Below are positions 25,572 to 35,121 of a DNA stretch of 64,000 nt, piece by piece. The notes beneath the pieces were generated by a model. That model made no database searches. It was not told the DNA's origin and saw only the letters and a list, made by a program, of their open reading frames with translations. This stretch comes from Bacteroidia bacterium (GTDB taxonomy: Bacteria > Bacteroidota > Ignavibacteria > SZUA-365). The DNA lies in contig JAOSJT010000001.1 of assembly GCA_027493955.1 (NCBI GenBank), positions 3,645,131 to 3,709,130 on the forward strand. Direction: 5' to 3'. The number at the start of each line of letters is the position of its first letter. Position 1 is the first letter of the stretch. A program made the position numbers and the translations under genes.

Positions 25572-26522
25572 TCAACGCAGCAGCACCAAACGGCGTGTCA
25601 CCCGCTGATCTCCGGCATGGACATGCAGCAGATACAATCCGGGCGTCTTCGGTACGACGCGGAAGGTCATGCTCTGCGTGCCGGCCGGAAGTACACCGAG
25701 TTCCTCCGCTTGCGCTACCTCGCGGCCGAGGAGATCTGTGACGTTGTATCGCACCGATGCTGCATGACTCATGTGGATATCCACCATGGCGACCTGTCCG
25801 GCACGCAGCGGGGAAGGATGTGGCATGCCGACGGAGAACTGCATGGCAGCTGGTGCCGCTGAAACGGTAGTGGAAAGGTGTACTCGGAAGTACTGGAACA
25901 CTGCGGTGGTTGGAACACGGCTTGCCGCCATGCCATCGCCGTTTGCCGCCTGAAGTCCGACCATCGCAGGACGCGAAGGAAATGCGATGCTCTGTTGTGC
26001 GAAGTGCTTCCAGTCCTTGCCGTCGAGACTCCAGGAAGCGCGAAATGCGCCGTCTTTCAGTATGCTCAGCATCAGTTTACACATCATCGGTTGCGATGAC
26101 GAGGCATACACAAACTGTGTCACTCCGGCCACCTCCCACTCCAGCCAAATGTCGTCGTGCCCGTCGTAAATCCCGCGCGAGACACGGATGTAGTTGTCGT
26201 CGTCGATGTAGTACAAAATGCCGGCATTTCTGTACTCGTAATACGGATCGAAACCAAGTTCAGTCTCGAAAGACACATCGCTCGTCCGGGTGACGGGCTG
26301 CAGCAGCATGTTCCGGACGTTGTTGAAGAGCACTCCGTTCAATGCGCCGGCCTGCGTATACATGACGAGTGCATCCTGTTGCATTTTCCATCGCGACGCG
26401 TCCTCGCGCAGCCAGGTCCACGCGGAAATCGGCCGGTCACTGTCGAATTCATCCGACGTCTGAGACAGCACGGTGAGCGGCAGGAGCAGCAGAACGAGTG
26501 CCAGCATGTGTATCCGTTTCAT
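25572..26522 (-). CDS. secreted LamG/concanavalin-like protein with T9SS-type C-terminal sorting domain
   Basis: 316 residues. Signal peptide MKRIHMLALVLLLLPLTVLS; mature start near QTSDEF. Residues about 25-215 resemble a DUF1349/beta-xylosidase-like jelly roll (WTWLREDASRWKMQQDALVM, VSFETELGFDPYYEYRNAGI, VRVSRGIYDGHDDIWLEW-type text), a carbohydrate-binding or glycosidase accessory fold. The last 85 residues are a Por/T9SS sorting domain (VGMPHPSPLRAGQ through MTFRVVPKTPGLYLLHVHAG, ending RRLVLLR). An AGGAGG site precedes the ATG at 26522. It converges with the TonB-like gene and is likely exported to the cell surface. Confidence 0.75.
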   Translation of the reverse strand: MKRIHMLALVLLLLPLTVLSQTSDEFDSDRPISAWTWLREDASRWKMQQDALVMYTQAGALNGVLFNNVRNMLLQPVTRTSDVSFETELGFDPYYEYRNAGILYYIDDDNYIRVSRGIYDGHDDIWLEWEVAGVTQFVYASSSQPMMCKLMLSILKDGAFRASWSLDGKDWKHFAQQSIAFPSRPAMVGLQAANGDGMAASRVPTTAVFQYFRVHLSTTVSAAPAAMQFSVGMPHPSPLRAGQVAMVDIHMSHAASVRYNVTDLLGREVAQAEELGVLPAGTQSMTFRVVPKTPGLYLLHVHAGDQRVTRRLVLLR

Positions 26523-26837
26523 GATTCTCCTCCTGTGAAAAGGATTTTTGTTGATGTATTCACCCATGGCAAGGCAACCATGGCGAATCGGTACGTATGG
26601 ATGACACATGAAACGAAAAAGAATTCCCTCAGAAGAGCGCTTCGGAGATTTTTTTTTCCCGAAGGGGCCTGTTTACCCTCTCACACGCGGGTGGGGGCGA
26701 TCCGTTACAGAAATTTCCGTCGTCGTCCCCTCCGGAATGCATTACATCAGAAGATGAATTTCCTTATACTACCACGTTTGTGATTTTCAATGTCCACAGT
26801 GCCGCCTGATCATCCGAAAAGCAAGGACGGATCGCTT
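26523..26837. other. divergent intergenic region
   Basis: 315 bases between the minus-strand T9SS gene and the VWA gene. A TATACT -10-like element is at 26765-26770, about 70 bases before the chosen VWA start, with a poor -35. No gene is supported. Confidence 0.35.
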
Positions 26838-28850
26838 ATGCCTTTTGCCACAATGTCGTTCAGAAAGATTTTTCCTCTCGTACTTCCTTTTCTGCTCATC
26901 GAGCTTGCGGCGGGGCAGCCGCTGTCCGTGGATATACACAGTGTCGATTTCAGTGGGTTGCCGCGCGTATCCTTCAAACTGTGTGTCGAGCGAGACGGGG
27001 AGATACTTCGCGGCCTGACGAGCGGAAATTTCTTTCTTACGGAAAACGGTGTTCCCCGTTCCCTGTCCGTGCGCTGCCCTGATAAAGCGGACATCAATTC
27101 CGTGGTCCTGGTGCTCGACAATAGTGGGTCCATCTTCGCCGCCATGCCGAAGCTCATCGAGGCCTCCAAGCAGCTTGTGGACAGTCTCGGTCCCAACGAC
27201 GAAGCGGCGATCATCACTTTCGGTCGTGACGTGCGCATGGTGCAGAACTTCACAACCGACAAGGATCTGCTCAAGACGGTACTCAATGCCATGGTGGCCA
27301 GTGGCGGCACCGCGCTGTTCGATGCGAGCTATATGGGTGTGGAGGAACTGTCCTTTCGTGCCGGGAACCGCCATGCGGTCATCATCACTGACGGCGAGGA
27401 CAATCTCTCTTCCCGAACGGACGATGAAGTGATAGCATTGGCAAATCTCACGAATTCCAAGCTGCACACCATCGCTTTTGACATAGCTCCGGAATACCGT
27501 GATCTGATGGAACGCATGGCCGTGCAAACAGGGGGAGCGCACTTTTTCGTATCGCGTCCCGGCGACTTACCGACGGTGTATGCGACCATTGCGGCGTTGA
27601 TCACAGAGCCCTGCTGCATAGGTGAATACACCACGGCGGATTGTGTGGACACGTTACGGAACCTGTTCGTGCGGGTTGTCGAAGGTTCCGACACCGCGGT
27701 CGCGCAGTTGCAGGTGGTCAGTCCGTCGAGGGCCGACCGCATGGCCATCTGGGTGGATGTGCCGGACGAACTGACACCGCTGGCCACCGACTATGGCTTC
27801 GTGCACATCAGTCCGGCGCCCTCGCGGGAAATTGCGCTGACGATGAGTTTCGTTCTGGATTATGACCAGAAACTCGTGGATGTACCGCTGCTGCCCTTCA
27901 GTCTCGGGACCATCACGCAGAACCAGATCGTGAAAATGGAACGTCTCGCTCCGGGTGCAACGCGATTTACTCTGAACCGCATCATTCCGGCTTTGGCAAC
28001 ATCGCTTGTCGTCGGATTTCCGATAAAAGCCTTGGTGGCGGACAGCAGCCGCCGCGTGGGATTCAGCATACGAGATATCCAAATCGAGGGATGTCCGGCA
28101 ACCTTCAGCACGGCCACGGACTCCACGCTGATTTGCCAGTGTTTCCGGGCGTTGCAGGTGGGATTGGACTCACTGCGCTTGTACGCCGCCGACGAACCGT
28201 TCACGGTGCCGGTAGTCATTCGAGGTGGTCTGGAAAACGGTCTTACCATGACGGCGGACCTGAGTCTGCTGCTCCCGACGGGTTCGGCATTTCTTGGTGT
28301 GGTGGAAGGCGATGTCATGGAGAGCGGTGCCGTACAATGGCGGCAGCTGGGTGATACGCTGCATGTGTCCGTCCGCTCCGCACTCCCGAGAGACACGTCG
28401 GGGACGTTGCTGCTGCTGTCCTTTGGTGGCAATCCGAATAAAACTCCGCAGACACATCGCATACGCGTCTTGTTCACGGAACTCTGGCAGCGTTGCTGCC
28501 CGCTTGACGGCGAGCTTCCGGAAATCACGGTCATGCAAGACGGTCGGTGTGAATTTTTTGTCCGTCGCATCAGCAGCGGGCTTCAGGTGCGCAGCGCACC
28601 CAATCCGTTGCTTCCCGGTGCGCCCGCGAACCTGATACTGACGATTCCGGACGGCCGGGACATGGAAGATGTCCACATTCGGTTGCTCGACATGCAAGGG
28701 CGGCCGCTCAAGACACTGCTGCACGGCGCAGTGCCCGGCGGCGGTCTGCGCGTGCGTTTCGACCTGGAAGGGTTGCCGGCCGGACGCTACCTCGTGGCCG
28801 CCGAGGCGCGCGGGGTTTTGTACAGTACTCCCGTCGTGTTGTTGCGATGA
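26838..28850 (+). CDS. secreted von Willebrand factor A domain protein with C-terminal sorting domain
   Basis: 670 residues from ATG 26838 (AAGGA upstream; ATG 26790 or 26853 are alternatives). A signal peptide (FRKIFPLVLPFLLIELAAG) is followed by a short beta domain. The VWA domain at about residues 80-250 has an intact metal-ion site: VLVLDNSGSI (DxSxS), GGTALFDASY (Thr) and IITDGEDN (Asp). The middle holds several Ig-like strands. The end carries a Por-type domain (APNPLLPGAPANLILTI, then LPAGRYLVAAEARGVL, ending VVLLR). Probably an exported adhesion or surface protein. Confidence 0.8.
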   Translation: MPFATMSFRKIFPLVLPFLLIELAAGQPLSVDIHSVDFSGLPRVSFKLCVERDGEILRGLTSGNFFLTENGVPRSLSVRCPDKADINSVVLVLDNSGSIFAAMPKLIEASKQLVDSLGPNDEAAIITFGRDVRMVQNFTTDKDLLKTVLNAMVASGGTALFDASYMGVEELSFRAGNRHAVIITDGEDNLSSRTDDEVIALANLTNSKLHTIAFDIAPEYRDLMERMAVQTGGAHFFVSRPGDLPTVYATIAALITEPCCIGEYTTADCVDTLRNLFVRVVEGSDTAVAQLQVVSPSRADRMAIWVDVPDELTPLATDYGFVHISPAPSREIALTMSFVLDYDQKLVDVPLLPFSLGTITQNQIVKMERLAPGATRFTLNRIIPALATSLVVGFPIKALVADSSRRVGFSIRDIQIEGCPATFSTATDSTLICQCFRALQVGLDSLRLYAADEPFTVPVVIRGGLENGLTMTADLSLLLPTGSAFLGVVEGDVMESGAVQWRQLGDTLHVSVRSALPRDTSGTLLLLSFGGNPNKTPQTHRIRVLFTELWQRCCPLDGELPEITVMQDGRCEFFVRRISSGLQVRSAPNPLLPGAPANLILTIPDGRDMEDVHIRLLDMQGRPLKTLLHGAVPGGGLRVRFDLEGLPAGRYLVAAEARGVLYSTPVVLLR

Positions 28851-28896
28851 CGTCGTTTTTGGGATAAAGACGCTGACGTCGTAAGTTACGGAAGTC

Positions 28897-30693
28897 ATGC
28901 CGCAAGCAAAGCACACGATGCAACGCATCCAGAACCTCTTCAGCCGACTGTACTTTGCACAGCCTGGTGAACTCGGCAGGCGGCTCAGCCGTTTTACACG
29001 AGGGGAAACAATACTCATTCTGATAGCGGCGGGTATCGGCATGGCCACTGGCGGGGTCATACTGCTCTTCAACTGGTCCGTGGAGTTCGCCGGCGACCAA
29101 TTTCTGAAGTTGTTCGCATTTTCGCAGCGAGACGAGTTCTGGCAGTATTTTCTCATTCCGCTCGTTCCCGCCCTGGGAGGATTGCTCGTGGGACTATTGC
29201 AGCGCTATGTGTTCCAGGAGCCTTCCGGCCATGGGGTTCCTGAGGTGATACTCGCATCGCGCTTCGCACGCGGACGCATCAGGCGCCGAGTGATACTGCA
29301 AAAACTGATGACTGGTGCGCTTTCCATCGGATCGGGCGGTGGTGGCGGACGCGAGGGCCCCATCGTGCATGTGGGCGCGGCGGTAGGGGTGAGCATAGCG
29401 AACATGTTCCGTCTGACGCAGGACCAAAGTCGCACGTTGATCGCCTGCGGCGCCGCAGCCGGAATCAGCGGGATTTTCAACGCTCCGATGGGGGGCGTGA
29501 TGTTTGTGCTGGAGGTGATCCTGGGCGACTTCCGCCTGAAGACGTTTACACCGGTGGTGGTATCGGCCGTTGCGGCCACCGCCATCACACGCAATGCCTA
29601 TGGGAGTTTCACCCTGGTGAGTGCTCCGTCAGGTTTTCATATCGAGCTGCAGGAGTATCTGCTATTCGCGGCACTCGGCATCGTCATCGGTTTTGCCGCA
29701 ATGTATTTCACTCGCGTGATGGTGTTTGTCGAACGGCAGCGCCACCGGTTGGAGATGTTTCCGGCCGTAATTCGCCCCGCCGTGGGCGGCCTCTTCGCCG
29801 GTATTTTCATCCTCTTCCTTCCGGAAATGATGGAACAGACCTACCGTCCGGTGAATCAGGCGCTGCACGCTTCGTTGCCTATCTGGCTCCTGCTCACGGT
29901 CGCCGTGCTTAAACCGTGGCACACCGCGGCCACGACGGCTTCAGGCGGCACGGGCGGCGTATTCGCTCCCGCGCTCAAGAGTGGAGCGGCGATAGGCGCC
30001 GCTTTCGGTCTGGCAATGATGTCGGTATTTCCGGAGCTGGTCCATACTCCGACGGCCTATGCGCTTTCGGGCATGGGTGCCATATTGGCGGGCACCATGC
30101 ATGCCCCGTTGACAGGCATTCTCATCCTGATCGAGCTGTCGAACGACTACAGTATTGTCCTGCCTGCGATGTTGACGTCCATTATCGCCACGGTGATCGC
30201 CCAACGCTTTTTCCACAACTCCATCTACACCTGGTCGCTGCAGAAATCGGACACACGCATCGGATCTTTCGCCTACGTGCCGCTGCTCAGCACCATACCC
30301 ATCGCGGACATTGTGGAGCGCGGAGCGGCTTTCGTTGCACCGACAAGCACACTGGAGGACGTGCTCGCCATTTTCGAGCGTACACGGCACGAAGCGGCGC
30401 TGGTACTCGATGAAGAAAAACGTTACGTCGGTCTCATTGAATTCGAAGACGTGAGGAGCTTTATCACCGAGCGCGACATGATCGGTGGGCTGGTGGCGGC
30501 GGATGTGATGGTGACGTCCATCAAACCGGTGTACGAGGAAACGACGCTGGACGTGATACTGCGATTGTTTGATGATTACGGTTGGACGGTCCTTCCCGTT
30601 CTGGCGGATGACGGCAGCAAGCGCGCCGTGGGCTTGGTCACCATCGCCGAGGCGCACACCTTTTACCGACGCTCGGTGACGAGAGAGCAGTAA
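28897..30693 (+). CDS. CLC-family chloride channel/transporter with CBS domains
   Basis: 598 residues. Many transmembrane helices with the CLC selectivity motifs: GSGGGGGREGPIVHVG (GxxGREGP, gating Glu in REGP), GIFNAPMGGVMFVLE, and GGTGGVFAPALKSGAAIG (GGxFxP). About 120 C-terminal residues form two CBS domains (PTSTLEDVLAIFERTRHEAA; TLDVILRLFDDYGWTVLPVL), which typically bind adenine nucleotides to regulate transport. The start may be ATG 28897 or 28918. Probably a Cl-/H+ antiporter or anion channel. The preceding VWA gene is 46 bases away; function appears unrelated. Confidence 0.92.
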   Translation: MPQAKHTMQRIQNLFSRLYFAQPGELGRRLSRFTRGETILILIAAGIGMATGGVILLFNWSVEFAGDQFLKLFAFSQRDEFWQYFLIPLVPALGGLLVGLLQRYVFQEPSGHGVPEVILASRFARGRIRRRVILQKLMTGALSIGSGGGGGREGPIVHVGAAVGVSIANMFRLTQDQSRTLIACGAAAGISGIFNAPMGGVMFVLEVILGDFRLKTFTPVVVSAVAATAITRNAYGSFTLVSAPSGFHIELQEYLLFAALGIVIGFAAMYFTRVMVFVERQRHRLEMFPAVIRPAVGGLFAGIFILFLPEMMEQTYRPVNQALHASLPIWLLLTVAVLKPWHTAATTASGGTGGVFAPALKSGAAIGAAFGLAMMSVFPELVHTPTAYALSGMGAILAGTMHAPLTGILILIELSNDYSIVLPAMLTSIIATVIAQRFFHNSIYTWSLQKSDTRIGSFAYVPLLSTIPIADIVERGAAFVAPTSTLEDVLAIFERTRHEAALVLDEEKRYVGLIEFEDVRSFITERDMIGGLVAADVMVTSIKPVYEETTLDVILRLFDDYGWTVLPVLADDGSKRAVGLVTIAEAHTFYRRSVTREQ

Positions 30694-30701
30694 ACCGGGA
30701 G

Positions 30702-31436
30702 CTACTTCTCCTCTACCTCGTCCTGCGTGTGACGCTGCGCATCCCGGATGATGACACTCCCCAGCAGAACAGAACCGCTCACGTGCAGCTCGGGCGTATC
30801 CGGAAGCAGGGGAGGATTCCCGACATCGCGTTCGTCACGGAGTGTCCCGAGTGTGATGTTCACATCCGATGCGATGCGCCAGGTCTCAGGTATCTCCAAA
30901 CAAATACTTCCGCCGAGCAGCTGCAGCGACAATGACAGCGGAAACTTCGAAGCAGTGGCGGAGGAGAAATCACACTCCACCATGGCGAGACGCGCGTGGA
31001 CGCTGCCTTCGACAAAGCTCGGGGTGAGGATGGACACCCTGCTTCCCTGCAAAAACGCCCGGTAACGGAAGGTTGCGGATGTGAGGCTTGCGAGACGCAC
31101 AGCGTTCTTCGGTTGTACAACGAGCAGCCACAGACCGAAAACCAGCGCAAACAGCGGCCACCACCGCTGGATATCGGCGGGAAACCATCCCAACATCATG
31201 ACTTGCAGAACAGCACCCATCGCGACGAAAAAGAGCGCACGGTTGAACCGTGCGCTGGCGCCACGTAACAGCGTCACCATCCCCAGAACGATCAACAGCA
31301 TCGGCCACCAGACGAGCAGTGTACTCAACAGCGATCCCAGTCCCAGCGGCGACAGGTTGCCCAGCAACAGGATGATCCCAAGCGCGACCAGAACGATCAC
31401 AAGATTGCTGCGGAAACGAGAGGCTGCGGATGGCAT
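30702..31436 (-). CDS. membrane protein with LiaF/DUF5668-like N-terminus
   Basis: 244 residues. Two or three hydrophobic hairpins cover residues about 8-95 (LVIVLVALGIILLLGNL, LLVWWPMLLIVLGMVTLL, WWPLFALVFGLWLLVV), as in the LiaF-type WW-P-hairpin module. The soluble C-terminal half is a beta-helix-like adhesin/LiaF repeat (FVEGSVHARLAMVECDFSSA, VNITLGTLRDERD, VSGSVLLGSVII). LiaF-type proteins report cell-envelope stress to two-component systems; no such system is adjacent. The start is at 31436 because upstream codons look non-coding. It is convergent with the CLC gene. Confidence 0.65.
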   Translation of the reverse strand: MPSAASRFRSNLVIVLVALGIILLLGNLSPLGLGSLLSTLLVWWPMLLIVLGMVTLLRGASARFNRALFFVAMGAVLQVMMLGWFPADIQRWWPLFALVFGLWLLVVQPKNAVRLASLTSATFRYRAFLQGSRVSILTPSFVEGSVHARLAMVECDFSSATASKFPLSLSLQLLGGSICLEIPETWRIASDVNITLGTLRDERDVGNPPLLPDTPELHVSGSVLLGSVIIRDAQRHTQDEVEEK

Positions 31437-31907
31437 GAATGCTGTTGCGTCGGTGAATATACTCCGGTAATATAAAAGGATTCTTCGCAACGGCGATGAA
31501 GTACTACCCGATAGCGATAAGGTGAGCGACGGATATTTTGGGTTGCATCTGTTTGCGGAGAATTCGAGAGGGCCGCTTCCCGTGCTGCACCATTCTCTTT
31601 TAAGTTGCCTTGAAGTTTCGAAACTGGTAAGTTTCATTTTCACATGCAAAAATCTTATCCAATGTCGAATTCACAAATACATCCGGGGCAGGAGCGTATC
31701 GGGGCTGTGACGACTGCCGCGTTTCAGAACCGGGATGTCTCGTTTCCGAGGGACCGGAGCCACGCGGTTTTGCCCGTGACTCGGGAGACGGAGTTGCCTT
31801 TCCCCGAAGGGTCCCGGAAAAAGTATTCGTTCATCGCCTTCATTCGCGCCGGACATGCGGAACACCTGAGCCGCCGGAGAGAAGGTGGTTATAAGGAGAT
31901 ACCGTTG
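31437..31907. other. divergent intergenic region with a 12-bp palindrome
   Basis: 471 bases with no supported gene, separating the LiaF-like gene (minus) from the Lol-like operon (plus). AGTTTCGAAACT at 31614-31625 is a perfect 12-bp palindrome and could be an operator. TAATATAAAA near 31469 is AT-rich and promoter-like for the minus strand. Confidence 0.4.
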
Positions 31908-32648
31908 ATGCGCTACATCATTCCTCTTGTGCTTTGTGTTGCGCAATTCTCTGCGGCTCAAACTGCGGAAGAAATAGTCCGAAAATCGGAAGAGTTGTTA
32001 CGCGGCACCACCAGCCGCGGTGTGTACCGAATGACGGTGGTGACACCGGAATTCACCCGGACCATGGAAATGCAGAGCTGGTGGGACGAGAAGGGCGACC
32101 GCTCCATGATACACATCACCGCGCCGAAAAAGGAAGCCGGCAACAAGTGGCTCAAAATCGGCAACGAAATGTGGAATTACCTCAAAGCAACCGAAACCAC
32201 GGTGAAAATCCCGCCTTCGATGATGTTGCAATCATGGAACGGCTCCGATTTCACGAACGATGATCTGGCGCGGGAATCGAGCGTCGCCAAGGATTACACG
32301 CATACCCTGCTCGCGGAGGAAGACATCAACGGCGAGCCCTGCTGGAAAATCTCCTCCGTTCCGAAACCCGATGCCGCAGTGGTTTGGGGTAAAATATACA
32401 CCTAGGTTCGGAAAAAAGACCATGTCTCGTCGGTCGCTCAATATTACGATGAGAGAGGGCAGATAGTGCGCTACATGGTTTTCGGCGAAATTAAAACCAT
32501 CGGAGGACGGAGCATCCCGACACGATGGACGATGCACAACAAAGTGAAAGAAGGCCACCGGACCGAATTCGTCATTCTGGACGCGGCGTTCAATATCAAA
32601 ATTCCCGACAGTATCTTTTCCTTCCGCGAACTGGAACGGGGGAACTAG
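31908..32648 (+). pseudogene. outer-membrane lipoprotein-sorting protein (LolA-like) interrupted by an in-frame TAG
   Basis: Start ATG 31908 with AAGGAG 8 bases upstream and signal peptide MRYIIPLVLCVAQFSAAQ. Residues 1-165 have the LolA-like fold (AEEIVRKSEELLRGTTSRGV, MEMQSWWDEKGDRSMIHIT, PSMMLQSWNGSDFTNDDL). A TAG at 32403-32405 stops translation in the middle of the domain. The same frame then continues without any gap as VRKKDHVSSVAQYYDERGQI and GGRSIPTRWTM to a stop at 32646-32648. Homologous proteins usually have a Trp at this site before a V/I-D/R-K-x-D segment, so one G-to-A change (TGG to TAG) explains it. Heads an operon with two permeases and an ATPase. Confidence 0.8.
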
Positions 32649-32653
32649 GACGC

Positions 32654-33877
32654 ATGCTTTTCCGGCTTGCATGGCGTAATCTCTGGCGCAACAAGCGCCG
32701 CACGCTGATCACCGTGAGCGCCGTGATATTCGCGACCTGGCTCTCCATTGCCATGCGCGGCCTGCAGCTCGGGACGTATGAACAGAACATCACCTTCTCC
32801 CTGAATCTCTTTTCGGGCCACGTGCAGCTGCAGCATCCCGATTTCCCCGACAATCCCACGCTGCACAATACCTTCGTATTCGATGAACGCACTTCGAGCT
32901 TGCTGCGCCGCGATGCACGGGTGCGGGCGTTTGCTCCCCGTATCATTGCGGATGGACTGCTGAGCTATCGCGATAACTCGCAGGGAGCGGCCATATTCGG
33001 CGTGGATCCGGCCGCGGAAGCCAGAGTCTCCCGGATACTACGGCGCATCCACGACGGGAGGGGACTTGCGAACGCCGAAGCGCGGGAGGTCGTCGTCGGA
33101 CTGACCATGTTGCAGAACCTGCGTGCCGCCGTCGGCGATGATATCGTCATTCTCGCCCAGGGCCGCGACGGCTCGCTCGGAAACATGAAATACCGCATCG
33201 TGGGCACGGTGCAGACAGGTATGCCGGATTTCGATCGCTCGGCGGTGTTCATGGGTATCGAGGCGCTGCGGGAGCTTGTGAGCATGCCGCGCCACACATC
33301 CGTCGTTGCGGTAGCATTGCATGATCTGAACGACGTAGGCCCCGTGACCGACGCTCTTGACGCGACACTTTCGGGGGGCGGTATTCGTGCCTTCTCATGG
33401 CAGGAAGTGATGCCCGAGCTGAAACAGTCCATCGATCTTGACAACTACAGCAGCATTCTGTTTCTCGGCATTCTCATCGTCGTCGTTGCCTTCGGCATAC
33501 TCAATACCGTACTGATGTCGGTGACCGAGCGTTTTCGGGAATTCGGTATTCTGCTGGCGATCGGCATGCCGCAGCGTCTGCTTGTGCGCCTTGTTCTGCT
33601 GGAGACCCTGTTCATCATCATGACGGGTGTACTCGTCGGCAATCTGTTCGCGTATGGTGTGGTCTCATGGTTCGCCGCGCATCCCATTGTCTTTACCGGA
33701 GAGTATGCGGCGATGATGGAAGAATTCGGCTGGCTTCCGCAGATGGGCAGCGTGGTGCGATTATCGAGTTTCGTAAACACATCGTTCGCGGTGGTCATTC
33801 TATCGCTTTTGGCGGCCGTGTATCCGCTGTATCGCGTGTCGCGGCTCGAAGCGCTGAAAGGAATACGGTACACCTGA
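32654..33877 (+). CDS. ABC transporter permease, FtsX/LolC-E/MacB family (first)
   Basis: 407 residues. One N-terminal membrane helix (TLITVSAVIFATWLSIAM) precedes a MacB-PCD-like periplasmic domain at about residues 45-270. Three C-terminal helices form the FtsX domain (ILFLGILIVVVAFGILNTVL, then LVLLETLFIIMTGVLVGNLF, then FAVVILSLLAAVYPLYRV). The conserved MSVTERFREFGILLAIGMP coupling segment contacts the ATPase. The start at 32654 gives MLFRLAWRNLWRNKRR, the typical N-terminus. It overlaps the next permease by one base (TGATG). Confidence 0.88.
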   Translation: MLFRLAWRNLWRNKRRTLITVSAVIFATWLSIAMRGLQLGTYEQNITFSLNLFSGHVQLQHPDFPDNPTLHNTFVFDERTSSLLRRDARVRAFAPRIIADGLLSYRDNSQGAAIFGVDPAAEARVSRILRRIHDGRGLANAEAREVVVGLTMLQNLRAAVGDDIVILAQGRDGSLGNMKYRIVGTVQTGMPDFDRSAVFMGIEALRELVSMPRHTSVVAVALHDLNDVGPVTDALDATLSGGGIRAFSWQEVMPELKQSIDLDNYSSILFLGILIVVVAFGILNTVLMSVTERFREFGILLAIGMPQRLLVRLVLLETLFIIMTGVLVGNLFAYGVVSWFAAHPIVFTGEYAAMMEEFGWLPQMGSVVRLSSFVNTSFAVVILSLLAAVYPLYRVSRLEALKGIRYT

Positions 33878-35091
33878 TGCTGTTTCTCATCGCCTGGAGA
33901 AATCTCAAGCGCAACCGACGCCGCTCCGCAGTGGTGCTGGCATCCATTGTGGTCGGGGTGGTTTCCCTGATGCTGTATGACGGGCTCTCCTATGGGATGA
34001 TGGTCGAGATGCTGGACAACGCCATCGGAAACTCCATCGGTCATATTCAGATTCACGGAAAGGGTTTCCACGACAATCGCGTCATTCAGCTTCACATACC
34101 GGACAGGGCGGAGGCGGAACGCGCTCTGGAGGGTGTCGAGGGGATCAGCGGATGGAGCAGTCGCGTGGTGAGTTTCGGTTTGCTCAGCTCGGCCCTCGGC
34201 TCTTCCGGCGGCATCATGCTGGGTGTGGATTCCGCGCGGGAGCAAGGCGTGTCCTATGTCGGCGCGAAAGTGGTTGAAGGCCGCTACGTCGCCGCGGGCG
34301 GAAGGGAGATTCTCGTCGGACGGAAAATGGCGGAAAAGCTGCATGTCGGTATCGGGGACAAGGTGGTCGGTATGGCGTCGGCGCTGGACGGGGAAGTCGG
34401 GTCGGAACTCTTCCGCGTGGTGGGGATATTCGAGACCGTAAGCTCCGATTTCGACAAAACACATGTGTTCATCCCGCTGGGTACGGTGCAGGGGATGCTC
34501 TCGATGGAACAACGCATCGTCGAAATCGCCATCACCGTGCAGGACGTCGAGCGTGTGGATGAGGTCGCAAGCGAAATACGTTCCCGCCTGGGAGAGGGCT
34601 ACGAAGTACTCACGTACAAGGAGCAACTGCCCATACTGGTGGCGACTCTGGAAATGTACGATCAGATGTTGTTCATCATTTATCTGATCATCGGATTGGC
34701 GATGATATTCGGCATCGTCAACACCATGCTGATGTCGGTGTTCGAGCGCATTCAGGAATTCGGCGTACTCATGGCCATCGGTATGCGCAACAGATTGGTG
34801 TTCAACATGGTGATGGCCGAGGCGCTGTGTCTCGCTGCGGTGGGGACGCTGGCGGGGCTGATTCTCGGTACGGCATCGACCCTGCTGCTGGGTCACGTGG
34901 GCATCAATCTCCGCATGTTCGCGGAGGGCTTTGCATCATTCGGCGTGGGGACGACGATTTATCCCGTACTCCGCCTCAACGGCTTTCTCGGGATACTCGT
35001 GACGATTCCCGTCACCACCATGCTGGGCGCCGTGTATCCCGCATGGCGGGCGACCCGACTGCAACCGGTGAGCGCGATACGCTATGTGTAG
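33877..35091 (+). CDS. ABC transporter permease, FtsX/LolC-E/MacB family (second)
   Basis: 404 residues, same layout as the preceding permease: MLFLIAWRNLKRNRRRSAVV start, periplasmic domain, then three helices at the C-terminus (FIIYLIIGLAMIFGIVNTML, ALCLAAVGTLAGLILG, LVTIPVTTMLGAVYPAW). MSVFERIQEFGVLMAIGM is the ATPase-contact segment. Two separate permeases suggest a LolC/LolE-like heterodimer. Starts one base inside the previous stop codon, so translation is coupled. Confidence 0.88.
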   Translation: MLFLIAWRNLKRNRRRSAVVLASIVVGVVSLMLYDGLSYGMMVEMLDNAIGNSIGHIQIHGKGFHDNRVIQLHIPDRAEAERALEGVEGISGWSSRVVSFGLLSSALGSSGGIMLGVDSAREQGVSYVGAKVVEGRYVAAGGREILVGRKMAEKLHVGIGDKVVGMASALDGEVGSELFRVVGIFETVSSDFDKTHVFIPLGTVQGMLSMEQRIVEIAITVQDVERVDEVASEIRSRLGEGYEVLTYKEQLPILVATLEMYDQMLFIIYLIIGLAMIFGIVNTMLMSVFERIQEFGVLMAIGMRNRLVFNMVMAEALCLAAVGTLAGLILGTASTLLLGHVGINLRMFAEGFASFGVGTTIYPVLRLNGFLGILVTIPVTTMLGAVYPAWRATRLQPVSAIRYV

Positions 35092-35121
35092 AATGACGGC
35101 ACAAAAACGGACGGAAGACCC

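Noticed and set aside
32403-32405. TAG read as a reassigned sense codon (alternative code)
   Set aside because: Other genes here, such as hemD and hemN, end with TAG in normal positions, so the standard code applies.
33445-34896. 483-codon minus-strand frame opposite the permeases
   Set aside because: His/Asp/Gln-rich shadow produced by codon bias of two coupled permease genes.
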